60,629 bases of DNA, from positions 1-60,629 of the forward strand of contig NZ_CAMLHX010000021.1 in the NCBI RefSeq assembly GCF_946479965.1, written 5' to 3'. The translations under genes and the position numbers were made by a program. This stretch comes from an uncultured Mucilaginibacter sp. (GTDB taxonomy: Bacteria; Bacteroidota; Bacteroidia; Sphingobacteriales; Sphingobacteriaceae). The notes beneath the pieces are model-generated. The model worked only from the letters and a program-made list of their open reading frames with translations, made no database searches and had not been told where the DNA came from. The first letter of the stretch is position 1. Every line of letters begins with the position of its first letter. This document shows positions 28,096-36,989 of this stretch, one piece after another.

Positions 28096-29118
28096 ATGAA
28101 ATTAAACCTGACACGCCCCCTTGCCTTCTTTGATCTGGAAGCAACCGGAATAAATATTGGCATTGACCGTATTGTAGAAATATCGGTAATAAAGCTGCAC
28201 CCCGATGGCAGCGAAGAGGTGAGAACCTGGAGAATTAATCCCGGTATGCCCATACCCATAGAATCATCATTGATACACGGCATTTACGATGAACATATTA
28301 AAGATGAGCCTTTATTTGATGCGCTGGCTGCTGACATTGCCGAGTTTATCGGCGAAAGTGATCTGGCAGGATTTAACTCAAATAAGTTCGACATCCCTAT
28401 GCTGATGGAAGAGTTTTTACGTGGAGGGGTTTCATTTGATCTGGATAACCGTCACTTTATAGATGTACAAAACATCTTCCACCAAATGGAACAGCGTACA
28501 CTAAAGGCGGCTTACCGTTTTTATTGTGATAAGGATATAATCAATGCGCACTCAGCCGAGGCAGATACCCGTGCTACAATGGAAGTTTTACTTGCCCAGT
28601 TAGACCGCTATGCTGATGTGGAATGGGAAGATAAAAAAGGAAACAGAAGCGTGCCTGTAGTTAATGATGTTGCCGCGCTACATAAATTTACCAACCTTCA
28701 TCGACCGGTTGATTTTGCGGGACGCCTGGCTTATAACGATGCAGGGGAAGAAGTTTTCAACTTTGGCAAGCACAAAGGTAAAAAGGTAGAGGATGTTTTT
28801 AACCTGGAACCCAGCTATTATTCATGGATGATGCAGGGTGATTTCCCGCTTTACACCAAGCGTAAGCTGGAGGAGATATATGCCCGCATGAATGCCAAAA
28901 AACAGGCAGAGCGCCAACAAAAAGCAGCACAAAGCAAACCCGCTGAGGCGGTTACTGCACCACCGAGCAATACGCAGCAAGCACCGGCACAATCCGGTAA
29001 AAGACCTGACAATCAGCGTTCTGCTTATAACCAACCTTTTAAGAAAAAAGAAGAGCCCGCAAAGCCTGTTGACGAAGATATGTTAAAGCAATTGGCTGAA
29101 AGATTTAAAAAAGGTTAA
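28096..29118 (+). CDS. DnaQ-like 3'-5' exonuclease (DEDDh family)
   Basis: Seen: 340 residues. Exonuclease motifs are FFDLEATG (Asp13, Glu15), NSNKFDIPML (Asp99) and AHSAEADTRA (His152, Asp157), the DEDDh set. Residues about 215-265 hold FNFGKHKGKKVEDV and SWMMQGDFPLYTK, an extra small domain often found after such exonucleases in Bacteroidota. The last 75 residues are Gln/Ala/Lys-rich and probably disordered. Known: relatives proofread for DNA polymerase III or act as free exonucleases. Inferred: an accessory exonuclease rather than the replicative epsilon subunit. Confidence 0.88.
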   Translation: MKLNLTRPLAFFDLEATGINIGIDRIVEISVIKLHPDGSEEVRTWRINPGMPIPIESSLIHGIYDEHIKDEPLFDALAADIAEFIGESDLAGFNSNKFDIPMLMEEFLRGGVSFDLDNRHFIDVQNIFHQMEQRTLKAAYRFYCDKDIINAHSAEADTRATMEVLLAQLDRYADVEWEDKKGNRSVPVVNDVAALHKFTNLHRPVDFAGRLAYNDAGEEVFNFGKHKGKKVEDVFNLEPSYYSWMMQGDFPLYTKRKLEEIYARMNAKKQAERQQKAAQSKPAEAVTAPPSNTQQAPAQSGKRPDNQRSAYNQPFKKKEEPAKPVDEDMLKQLAERFKKG

Positions 29119-29186
29119 GCTTATTATTCTTCAATGCTGAATTAAAAATTGAAAATCATTACTTACTTTCACTTCAGCAAAATTAT

Positions 29187-30440
29187 ATGGCCTTAAATTA
29201 CATCTGGGTATCCTTTTTCATAATAGCCTTTGTCATAGGGCTTATCAAGCTGATATTTTTTGGCGATACCGAGATATTCAAACTAATGGCCGAAGGCACC
29301 TTTGATACCACAAAAGCCGCTGTAATGGATATCGCTCTGCCGTTAGTAGGCATCATGTCGCTTTGGTTGGGTATAATGAAAATTGGTGAAAAAGCGGGAG
29401 CTATAAATTTTCTTTCGCGCATTGTAGGCCCATTTTTTAATCGTTTATTTCCTGAGGTACCAAAAGATCACCCTGCCACGGGTCAGATGATGATGAACTT
29501 TTCTGCCAATCTGCTTGGCCTGGATAATGCCGCTACGCCATTTGGCTTGAAAGCCATGGGAGGCTTACAGGAACTGAATAAAGATGAACATGGTAAAGAG
29601 CGCGATACTGCCTCTAACGCTCAGATCATGTTCCTCACGCTGCACGCGTCCGGGTTAACCTTACTGCCTATTGCTATTATAGCACAGCGGGCGATATATA
29701 ACTCTGCCGACCCTACTGATGTATTTATTCCCTGTATAGTTGCATCCTATGTTGCAACGCTGGCAGCGCTTATTATCGTTAGCATAAAACAGGGCATTAA
29801 TCTTTTTGACAGGGTTGTAATAGCCTGGTTGGGTGGTATAACCGCAGTTGTAGCCGGATTGGTTTGGTACCTCACAGTATTTTTAAACAAAACAGAGATA
29901 TCTGAATTTTCAAAGGTGTTTAGCAATGTGGTATTGTTATCGATACCTGTAATATTCATTTTAGGAGGATTAAGAAAAAAAATAAACGTCTTTGAGGCCT
30001 TTATTGATGGCGCAAAAGAAGGTTTTGAGGTGTCGGTAAAAATAATTCCTTACCTGGTGGGCTTGCTTGCTGCGGTAAGTTTGTTCAGAACCTGTGGCGC
30101 TTTAACGTATTTAGGTGATGGCTTTAAATGGGTTTTCAGCCATTTTAATATGGATACACGGTTTACCGATGTATTGCCTATCGCTTTCCTTCGTCCCTTA
30201 AGCGGATCTGGTGCGCGGGCGTTAATGCTGGATAATTTGAAAACGTTTGGGGTGGACAGCTTTATTGGCCACTTATCAAGTGTTTTATATGGGACCGCTG
30301 ATACTACATTCTACATTGTGGCGCTGTATTTTGGTGCGGTAAACGTTAAAAAAACTCGGTATGCCATCCCGGCAATGCTCATTGCTGATGTATTTGGAAT
30401 AATTACGGCTATACTTATTTCATACCTGTTTTTTGCTTAA
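29187..30440 (+). CDS. Nucleoside-recognition (Gate) membrane protein, SpmA/SpmB-type fusion
   Basis: Seen: 417 residues with about ten hydrophobic helices and two Gate-type halves: the first contains SANLLGLDNAATPFGLKAMG, the second PLSGSGARALMLDNLKTFG. These match spore maturation proteins A and B joined in one chain. Known: despite the name, non-sporulating Bacteroidota keep such fusions; Gate domains occur in nucleoside carriers. Inferred: an inner-membrane transporter or channel of unknown substrate. It begins 68 nt after the exonuclease gene. Confidence 0.85.
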   Translation: MALNYIWVSFFIIAFVIGLIKLIFFGDTEIFKLMAEGTFDTTKAAVMDIALPLVGIMSLWLGIMKIGEKAGAINFLSRIVGPFFNRLFPEVPKDHPATGQMMMNFSANLLGLDNAATPFGLKAMGGLQELNKDEHGKERDTASNAQIMFLTLHASGLTLLPIAIIAQRAIYNSADPTDVFIPCIVASYVATLAALIIVSIKQGINLFDRVVIAWLGGITAVVAGLVWYLTVFLNKTEISEFSKVFSNVVLLSIPVIFILGGLRKKINVFEAFIDGAKEGFEVSVKIIPYLVGLLAAVSLFRTCGALTYLGDGFKWVFSHFNMDTRFTDVLPIAFLRPLSGSGARALMLDNLKTFGVDSFIGHLSSVLYGTADTTFYIVALYFGAVNVKKTRYAIPAMLIADVFGIITAILISYLFFA

Positions 30441-30517
30441 AACAGAATATTATTTCTAAGGGGTTATTTATTTTACAATTTTTCTAAATTAGCAACCAAT
30501 TATACCCCTAAAAACTA

Positions 30518-30916
30518 ATGACCGACAATAAATTCTTAAACGAAAAAGCCAAAAAGACAAGATCGGCTAATAAAGCGGTATGGATCCTGCTGTTTTTCTC
30601 GGTGGTTGTAATCGCAATGGTTGTAAAAATAGTATTAACAGGTTCATTAAAACCCGATTTTTTCAGAGGGCTGCCCAGCAATGAGGATGCCTACGAAATT
30701 GCAAAGGAATATGTAAGGCCTACGCTTAAATCGTCAAGCGCCACTTTTGCCGAAGATGGTTACCAATTTGCCAAAACTTCTGACTCGGTATACGTAATAA
30801 AATCAAGCGTAAAAACAGAAGAGGCGACCACTGAATTCAAGATAAAATTGCAATATAAAGGTGGACGGCCGGGGAAGCTTAAAAACTGGTCGGTTATTGA
30901 TCTGAGTATCCTTTAA
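30518..30916 (+). CDS. Hypothetical single-pass membrane protein
   Basis: Seen: 132 residues. Lys-rich N-terminus, one transmembrane helix at about residues 20-40 (AVWILLFFSVVVIAMVV), then a 90-residue soluble domain facing the periplasm (EDAYEIAKEYVRPTLKSSSA, then a beta-rich part ending in WSVIDLSIL). I do not recognise the family. It lies 77 nt after the Gate protein on the same strand and may share its transcript. Confidence 0.7.
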   Translation: MTDNKFLNEKAKKTRSANKAVWILLFFSVVVIAMVVKIVLTGSLKPDFFRGLPSNEDAYEIAKEYVRPTLKSSSATFAEDGYQFAKTSDSVYVIKSSVKTEEATTEFKIKLQYKGGRPGKLKNWSVIDLSIL

Positions 30917-30924
30917 AGCAAAAA

Positions 30925-30952
30925 AGCAGGCCGGCCATACAGCCAACCTGCT
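30925..30952 (-). terminator. Rho-independent terminator of the TetR gene (minus strand)
   Basis: The arms AGCAGG and CCTGCT with an inner GGC/GCC pair form a hairpin, followed on the minus strand by TTTTTTGC. It lies 168 nt past the TetR stop and faces the convergent 132-residue gene. Confidence 0.55.
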
Positions 30953-31119
30953 AATCACTCTAAAACAATCACCTCTTAACTTTAGAAGTATTTTTAAATA
31001 TCACGCTGATCAGAAGTATCTCATCAACAGCAATATTCGCCTACAAATATACCTATCAGCTGTGTGTTTAAACACCGTTTCCGCTTTTTTTACTAAAACC
31101 TGACAGAGCGAAAATTAAT

Positions 31120-31734
31120 TTAGTTAAGTCCCCTGATAAATATTTCGGCCAGTAGCAGTCTCTTTGCCCTTATCTCCTCTAAATGCTCCTTTTTAGGGAA
31201 CATTGCTTTTTTATAGGATACAGAGCGTACCCTTACCCCATGGAGCGCATCCAGCAGTAAATCTATTATCTCTTCCGGATTTATTACCGGTTTGATCCTA
31301 CCCTTATCAACTTCGCTTTTTATGGCCGATGTTAATAATGCGGTTTCCGTTCCGTGTATCTCCCCTATTATTTCCCATATGCTTTCCGGCAGGTTCTGCT
31401 CGTTAAGTCTGAAATAGTCAAAGAAGTTATAATTTTCAACAATAAAATCATGTTGGGTATTTATCTGGAAAATAAATGCGCTTTTCAGATTATCGAATAG
31501 GGCAATTTCCTTACGCAGTTTTGCTAAATAATCATTTGCCAGCTTTCGCATCACTGCCACGTACAACTGGCTTTTATCAGGAAAGTAGTAATACAGCAGC
31601 GCCTTTGAAAAAGACAGGTCGCCGGCTATTTCGTTCATGGTTGTTTTTGAATAACCGTAATGCAAAAACCTCTGATAAGCCGCCTCTAATATCTTCTCCC
31701 GCTTTATATCCTGCTGATCAACTCCTGAACTCAT
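31120..31734 (-). CDS. TetR-family transcriptional regulator
   Basis: Seen: 204 residues. The N-terminal helix-turn-helix is ILEAAYQRFLHYGYSKTTMN followed by EIAGDLSFSKALLYYYFPDK, the classic TetR pattern. The C-terminal ligand domain is unassigned. A perfect 15-bp inverted repeat starts 3 nt before the ATG and contains its own -7 box, so strong autorepression is likely. The downstream neighbour on the left is convergent, and the DUF4126 gene on the right ends 104 nt from the start; neither is an obvious target. Confidence 0.92.
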   Translation of the reverse strand: MSSGVDQQDIKREKILEAAYQRFLHYGYSKTTMNEIAGDLSFSKALLYYYFPDKSQLYVAVMRKLANDYLAKLRKEIALFDNLKSAFIFQINTQHDFIVENYNFFDYFRLNEQNLPESIWEIIGEIHGTETALLTSAIKSEVDKGRIKPVINPEEIIDLLLDALHGVRVRSVSYKKAMFPKKEHLEEIRAKRLLLAEIFIRGLN

Positions 31735-31737
31735 GAA

Positions 31738-31775
31738 ATACTTTTGTTAAAAACTGACTTTTTTAACAAAAGTAT
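31738..31775. promoter_or_regulatory. TetR operator: perfect 15-bp inverted repeat containing -7 boxes on both strands
   Basis: The arms ATACTTTTGTTAAAA (31738-31752) and its exact complement (31761-31775) are separated by 8 nt. Each arm contains TACTTTTG, a perfect TAnnTTTG match: minus strand at 31767-31774 (the TetR promoter) and plus strand at 31739-31746. Repressor binding would block both. Confidence 0.7.
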
Positions 31776-31837
31776 CAAAAATCCTGTGCTTTCCCTTTGA
31801 TTATGGATAGCAGCCTGTAAATGTTACGTTTAGATGA

Positions 31838-32320
31838 TTATACAGATTGCGCCAGTTTTATCCCCGCTCCCACTACAAAGGCATCTTCAATAACGCCGGA
31901 CATAAAATTACCCAAGCCTGTTCGAGCTAATTTTTTACGCAAGAAAAGGCTACCATAAGTTGATGCCCCTGCAATTAAACAACCCAACATCGCGCCGGTA
32001 ATCGCTTTCTTTCCGGCTGCATTAAATATACCTGCACCCACAAGGCCGCCGGCGAAACATCGTATAGCTATTGACAAGGGTTGGGTTCGATTTGGAGCGA
32101 GCGGCAATTTATCCCCTAAAAACTCAGCAAGGGCCATCCATTTTAAAGCGTCGGCTATAGCGCTTGTGGGTATAAAACCAATGGGACTGCGATACACCTG
32201 TGATCCTTTGTTATTGTTTAAAATATGCGCGGCTATAGCAGGTGCCGCGGCTGAACGCATACCCGTTAATATTCCCATTCCGATAACCTGTTTTAATGGG
32301 ATTGTATTTTGCTTCGTCAT
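31838..32320 (-). CDS. DUF4126-family membrane protein
   Basis: Seen: 160 residues rich in Gly and Ala, with several moderately hydrophobic helices. The family pattern includes GMGILTGMRSAAAPAIAAHI at the N-terminus, SAIADALKWMALAEFLGDKL, and the C-terminal EDAFVVGAGIKLA. Known: DUF4126 proteins are short membrane proteins of unknown role. It stands alone between the efflux operon terminator and the TetR promoter. Confidence 0.75.
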   Translation of the reverse strand: MTKQNTIPLKQVIGMGILTGMRSAAAPAIAAHILNNNKGSQVYRSPIGFIPTSAIADALKWMALAEFLGDKLPLAPNRTQPLSIAIRCFAGGLVGAGIFNAAGKKAITGAMLGCLIAGASTYGSLFLRKKLARTGLGNFMSGVIEDAFVVGAGIKLAQSV

Positions 32321-32367
32321 GTTTAGATGGTTTATCGGTGAAGTGCAATAATCATTCCCAAAACAAA

Positions 32368-32395
32368 AAGCCGCCCCGGTTATCCAGGGCGGCTT
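32368..32395 (-). terminator. Rho-independent terminator of the RND efflux operon
   Basis: A 9-bp GC-rich stem (AAGCCGCCC and GGGCGGCTT) has a 10-nt loop, and on the minus strand is followed by TTTGTTTTGG. It lies 20 nt after the RND permease stop. Confidence 0.85.
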
Positions 32396-32415
32396 AAATT
32401 TATATCCAGCTTTAA

Positions 32416-35400
32416 TTAAACTGTTTTTAACTCAGCTTTATTGGCGTTCTTTTTACCAAATAAGCGTTGCTTTAAGTTGTAGTGAATGATGTACATGCAC
32501 GGCACTAAAATCAATGTGATAAGGGTAGCGAAACCCAAACCAAATATCATTGTCCATGATAAAGGTCCCCAGAATGCAGTGTTATCGCCTCCGAAATGGA
32601 TATGCGGCTGGAAATGATTAAACAATCCAGCAAAATCAATATTAAAGCCTATCGCAAGTGGGATCAAACCTAATATAGCTGCGGTAGCGGTAAGCAATAC
32701 CGGCGTCATACGCGTACGGCCTGCTTCAACAACAGCATCATGCAGGTTTTGGCCCTGCGACATCAGCAAATCGGTGAACTCAACCAGCAATATACCATTA
32801 CGAACAACCACGCCAGCCAGCGCCACAATGCCAATCCCGGTCATTAATACAGAGAAGGTCATCCCGAAAATACTTACACCCAAGAGCACGCCTATTATAC
32901 TGAACAATATCTCGCTGATAATGATAAACGTTTTACCTATTGAGTTAAACTGCATCATCAGAATGATCAGGATCAGCATAAATGACACACCTAATGCGGA
33001 TAAAAGGAATACAGCAGCTTCTGTTTGATCTTCCTGACCACCACCCATACGAAGAGTAATACCTGCCGGAGTTTTGAAATCAGTGAGAACTTGCGCTATC
33101 TGAGCGTTCACATCATTAGCATTATAACCGCCCGTTTTTAACACGTTTGATCCTAATGTAATCACCCTTATTTGTTGCTTGTGCTTTATATTGCTGTAAG
33201 TATTCTGATAACGGATATCACTAAAAGCTGAAATAGGTACCTGCCTTATTGTACCGCCGGTTGCCATATCGCGGTAGGTTATTCTAAGATTGCGTATAGC
33301 ATCCAAATCATAGCGCTGCTCTTCCTTTCCGCGTACATTTATCTCGTAGTCCTCTTCAGTGGTATTTCTAAAATCGGCAGCTTTCATTCCATACAACGTG
33401 GCAGCTAAAGCCTGACTTATCTGCGCGCTGCTTACACCTTCGCGATTAGCACGTTCCCTGTCAATATCAAACACTATTTGGGGTTTGTCGTCCTGCACAT
33501 CTGCAGTAAGCTCTTCAATACCACCAATATTTTGTTTATCGATAAACTTTTTGAGGTTGTTAGCAGCTTTAACTAACGAATCCAGATTATCACCTGCTAC
33601 TTCAATACTAATATCCTTTTGCGTTGGCGGGCCACCGCTTTCCTGGTCAACAGAAATTTTAACCCCAGGAATAATGCCTACTACCGCTTTACGTATTCTC
33701 AGCATAATCTCTCTGGTATTCTTGCCATTACGCTCGCCAAACTTAACAAACGCTACAGCAATTTTTGCTTTGTTTGGATAGTTACCCTGATCCTCGTCCT
33801 GCGGGTCGGTAACGCTCACCGTTACGTTGGATATAATAGACGAAACCACATCCTTGTCCGGCTCAACCGCATTCGCTACTCGCTTTTCAAGTATCTTAGT
33901 CACTTCGTTGGTGCGGGCCTGATCCGTTCCCTTTGGCAACGTTATATAAACGAATGCGAAGTTGGGGTCAGCCTGCGGGAAGAACTCTACCTTAGGGCTG
34001 CGAACAATCATAAAAAAGATACTGAAAATGAACAAAAGAACTGTCCCCGACAGTACCCATCCCGGTACCTTGATTGCTTTTTCGAGCAGGTTTGCATAAG
34101 TAGTTTGAATTTTGGGCCAGGCTTTGTTTTGGAAAGCGTCTATCCATTTAATAAATATAAAATGGTTAAGCAGGTACATTACTGCGGCAAACACTACAAA
34201 ATTACCCACACCAAAATTAATCAGGTAAGCAATAACTGCAATACCGGCAAACCATAACATTACGCGTTTAGTGGTTTTATCAAATTTAGGATTATCGTGC
34301 TCGCCCTTAACGTGAGGTTTCATAAAATCAACCGCGAAAACCGGATTAAATATATAAGCCACCACCAACGAAGCCAATAAAGTAATTATCAATGTTATTG
34401 GCAGGAAGAACATGAATTTACCGATCAAGCTGTTCCAAAACGCCAATGGCACGAATGGGGCAAGTGTTGTTAGCGTACCTGATAACACCGGAAGGAAAAC
34501 CTCGCCGGCGGCCATTTTTGCCGCTTGCTTAATGGGTACCTTTCCGTTATCAAATATCCGGTGCGTGTTTTCAATTACTACAATGGCATCATCCACCACA
34601 ATACCGAGGGCCAGCAGGAACGAGAACAACACGATCATGTTCAATGTGAATCCTATAGCAGGCATCACTAAAAATGCTATAAAGCATGATAGCGGTACCG
34701 ACATAGCAACAAACAACGCGTTAGTTGTACCCATAAAAAACATTAGGATGATGGTTACCAATACGAAGCCAATAATGATGGTGTTTACCAAGTCATCAAC
34801 CGTTGTACGGGTTTTGTCGCTTTGGTCGCCTGTAACGGTAACATCTAGTCCCTTCGGAAATTCATTAGCTTGTTTAGCCTTAATCAAAGCAAAGATCTTA
34901 TCAGATGCGCCTATCAGGTTCTCGCCGGTACGCTTACTCACGTTAAGAGTGATAACATTTTTAAAATCTTTATCATCCTTAGTCTTCATACGCGCGTAAC
35001 TCTCCTGTTCATGAAAACCATCGTTTACTTCAGCGATATCACGCAGATAAACTGCTTTACCACTAGGGTTACGTATAACCATTGCGGCAACTTCTTCTGC
35101 GTTTTTAAAATCCTGACGAATATCAACGCTTCGGCGAACGCCGTCTACACGCAAACCACCGGCAGACATAATGACGTTTTCGGACCCAACGGCATTAATG
35201 ATATCTGCATAACTTACCTGGGCCGCACCCATTTTATTAAGGTCAACATTGATCTGTATCTCGGGCTTCAATGCACCTACCATATCAACCTTGGATATCT
35301 CTTTCATGCTTTCAATAGCATCCTTCAGATTGTCCGCGTATTCTTTGAGTTTTTTAAGGTCATAATTACCGGATATATTAACGTAAAGTATAGGCAGGTC

Positions 35401-35832
35401 GGCCACGTTGATATCAGATACAACCGGTTCTTTTAAGTTATTATCATTCTGCGGCAGATCGGGCGTAGCTTTTTCTATCGCTTCTTTGACATCGTCTTTG
35501 GCATCTTTTATCAAAATATTACCGTTAAATTCAGCGGTAATAATTGATATATTATCATAAGAGTTTGATGTTACCTTTTTTAAGCCTTTAAGAGATTTTA
35601 GTCTCTTTTCCAACTGGCGGGTAACCAATATCTCAATATTTTGAGGCGATTGCCCCAGATATTGGGTGGTAACAAACACTTTAGATTGCGCTATATCCGG
35701 AAAGTTCTCCTTTGGCAGGTTGTTGTAACTTACCAAACCCAATATGGTAAGCAACACAACCATTGCGTATATAGCCGTTTTATTATCAATGGCCCAACTT
35801 GAGGGTCCAAATTCTTTTTGCAGATCTTTCAT
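32416..35832 (-). CDS. RND-family efflux permease (AcrB/HAE1-like)
   Basis: Seen: 1138 residues with the RND layout: N-terminal helix (TAIYAMVVLLTILGLVSY), periplasmic porter domain, helices 2-6, second porter domain, helices 7-12. The proton-relay Asp pair is in LALGIVVDDAIVVIENTHR near residue 413. The last helices carry MTPVLLTATAAILGLIPLAIG. An extra loop of about 70 residues with two added hydrophobic stretches lies near residues 510-575, making it longer than AcrB. Known: a proton-driven tripartite pump. Inferred: exports hydrophobic drugs, solvents or lipids with the adaptor and TolC encoded just upstream. Confidence 0.95.
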   Translation of the reverse strand: MKDLQKEFGPSSWAIDNKTAIYAMVVLLTILGLVSYNNLPKENFPDIAQSKVFVTTQYLGQSPQNIEILVTRQLEKRLKSLKGLKKVTSNSYDNISIITAEFNGNILIKDAKDDVKEAIEKATPDLPQNDNNLKEPVVSDINVADLPILYVNISGNYDLKKLKEYADNLKDAIESMKEISKVDMVGALKPEIQINVDLNKMGAAQVSYADIINAVGSENVIMSAGGLRVDGVRRSVDIRQDFKNAEEVAAMVIRNPSGKAVYLRDIAEVNDGFHEQESYARMKTKDDKDFKNVITLNVSKRTGENLIGASDKIFALIKAKQANEFPKGLDVTVTGDQSDKTRTTVDDLVNTIIIGFVLVTIILMFFMGTTNALFVAMSVPLSCFIAFLVMPAIGFTLNMIVLFSFLLALGIVVDDAIVVIENTHRIFDNGKVPIKQAAKMAAGEVFLPVLSGTLTTLAPFVPLAFWNSLIGKFMFFLPITLIITLLASLVVAYIFNPVFAVDFMKPHVKGEHDNPKFDKTTKRVMLWFAGIAVIAYLINFGVGNFVVFAAVMYLLNHFIFIKWIDAFQNKAWPKIQTTYANLLEKAIKVPGWVLSGTVLLFIFSIFFMIVRSPKVEFFPQADPNFAFVYITLPKGTDQARTNEVTKILEKRVANAVEPDKDVVSSIISNVTVSVTDPQDEDQGNYPNKAKIAVAFVKFGERNGKNTREIMLRIRKAVVGIIPGVKISVDQESGGPPTQKDISIEVAGDNLDSLVKAANNLKKFIDKQNIGGIEELTADVQDDKPQIVFDIDRERANREGVSSAQISQALAATLYGMKAADFRNTTEEDYEINVRGKEEQRYDLDAIRNLRITYRDMATGGTIRQVPISAFSDIRYQNTYSNIKHKQQIRVITLGSNVLKTGGYNANDVNAQIAQVLTDFKTPAGITLRMGGGQEDQTEAAVFLLSALGVSFMLILIILMMQFNSIGKTFIIISEILFSIIGVLLGVSIFGMTFSVLMTGIGIVALAGVVVRNGILLVEFTDLLMSQGQNLHDAVVEAGRTRMTPVLLTATAAILGLIPLAIGFNIDFAGLFNHFQPHIHFGGDNTAFWGPLSWTMIFGLGFATLITLILVPCMYIIHYNLKQRLFGKKNANKAELKTV

Positions 35833-35858
35833 ATATTGTGATCAGTTTAAATTGCGAT

Positions 35859-36959
35859 TTATTTAATTCCTTGCAATACGCGCACTTTATCACCCTCATC
35901 TACATCAGCAACGCCGTCTACAATAACTTCGTCGCCGGCTTTCAATCCTGATACCACCTCAACCAAACCGCCCGAAATCGCTCCTTCTTTTATTGATGCA
36001 CGCTTTGCAATGCCATTAACGTTAACATATACGTAATCGCCAGACTCTGATTGTTGAACAGCCTTAACAGGTACTGTAATGGCATTTTTATTCGTATAAT
36101 CAGCTATTCTTAATACAGCCGTCATATTTGGGCGTAGTGTGGCACGGGATGGCAACTTAACTTCTACAGGGAAACTGCGCGAAACCGGGTCAATAGCTTT
36201 AGCAGCAAAATTGATCGTGGCAGTTACTGAATCTTTAGCATCTGGCACTACTACTTTAACCTTATTGCCTACTCGTACGCTCGCCGCGTATGACTCAGGA
36301 ACATTTGCTTTTATTTTAAGACTATTGTCATTTACAATGTTTATCCCTGTAATGCCAGGCCCTGCAACTTGTCCAAGTTTAAGGTCCATAGTTTCAACAG
36401 AGCCATTAATAGGCGATTTTATGCTATAAAGTGCCGCTTGTTGTTTTAGTGCATCCAGTTGCTTTTGCGTGGTTTGCAGGTTAGTTTTTGCTTGTAAAAA
36501 TTGTACTTCGGTACCAATTTTTTGATCCCAAAGGTTTTTTTGGCGCTGATAAAGCGTGCTCATTAATTCAACCTGGGCCTCTGCCTGTGCCATTTGTTGC
36601 AATAGAACGCTTTTATCTAACTGAACAAGTACCTGGCCTTTGCTAACGCGTTGCCCCGGTTTTACATAAATAGCTGTGATTGTGCCCTGCGCTTGTGGAT
36701 AAGCCGTAACATTCTCTTCAGCATCTATTTTACCCTGTACTTCAACATAATTGCTAAAACTGCCGGTTTCAATTTTATATACTGATACGTCCAATGTTTT
36801 CACAGAATCGGTTGTGCCAATCTCTGATTGCAGTTTAGCTATCTTATTGTTAAGTTCAGATTGCTGTTTTTTTAGTTCAGCCAACTCTGCTTTTTTATCT
36901 TTAGGCTTTGAGCATGCAGCTAAAAGCAATAATGCGGGTATGTATATAATTTTTTTCAT
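35859..36959 (-). CDS. RND efflux periplasmic adaptor (HlyD/MFP family), lipoprotein
   Basis: Seen: 366 residues with lipobox LLLLAAC (Cys16). A heptad-rich coil appears directly after the lipobox (AELAELKKQQSELNNKIAKL), then the lipoyl-type halves (GQRVSKGQVLVQLDKSVLLQ and SPINGSVETMDLKLGQVAG) around a helical hairpin, a beta-barrel and a membrane-proximal domain ending in VVSGLKAGDEVIVDG. Known: bridges the RND pump and the TolC channel. Second structural gene of the operon: 30 nt after TolC, 26 nt before the permease. Confidence 0.95.
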   Translation of the reverse strand: MKKIIYIPALLLLAACSKPKDKKAELAELKKQQSELNNKIAKLQSEIGTTDSVKTLDVSVYKIETGSFSNYVEVQGKIDAEENVTAYPQAQGTITAIYVKPGQRVSKGQVLVQLDKSVLLQQMAQAEAQVELMSTLYQRQKNLWDQKIGTEVQFLQAKTNLQTTQKQLDALKQQAALYSIKSPINGSVETMDLKLGQVAGPGITGINIVNDNSLKIKANVPESYAASVRVGNKVKVVVPDAKDSVTATINFAAKAIDPVSRSFPVEVKLPSRATLRPNMTAVLRIADYTNKNAITVPVKAVQQSESGDYVYVNVNGIAKRASIKEGAISGGLVEVVSGLKAGDEVIVDGVADVDEGDKVRVLQGIK

Positions 36960-36989
36960 TGTTATGATATGTATGTGATGTTTAGTTTT

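Noticed and set aside
31064..31075. 12-bp palindrome GTGTTTAAACAC
   Set aside because: Perfect, but short, AT-centred and not near a promoter or gene start; kept only as a note.
33619..34257. 212-codon plus-strand open frame inside the RND permease gene
   Set aside because: Lies wholly antisense to a strongly conserved permease; the translation has no recognisable domain and is rich in Tyr/Asn/Arg, as expected of a shadow frame.
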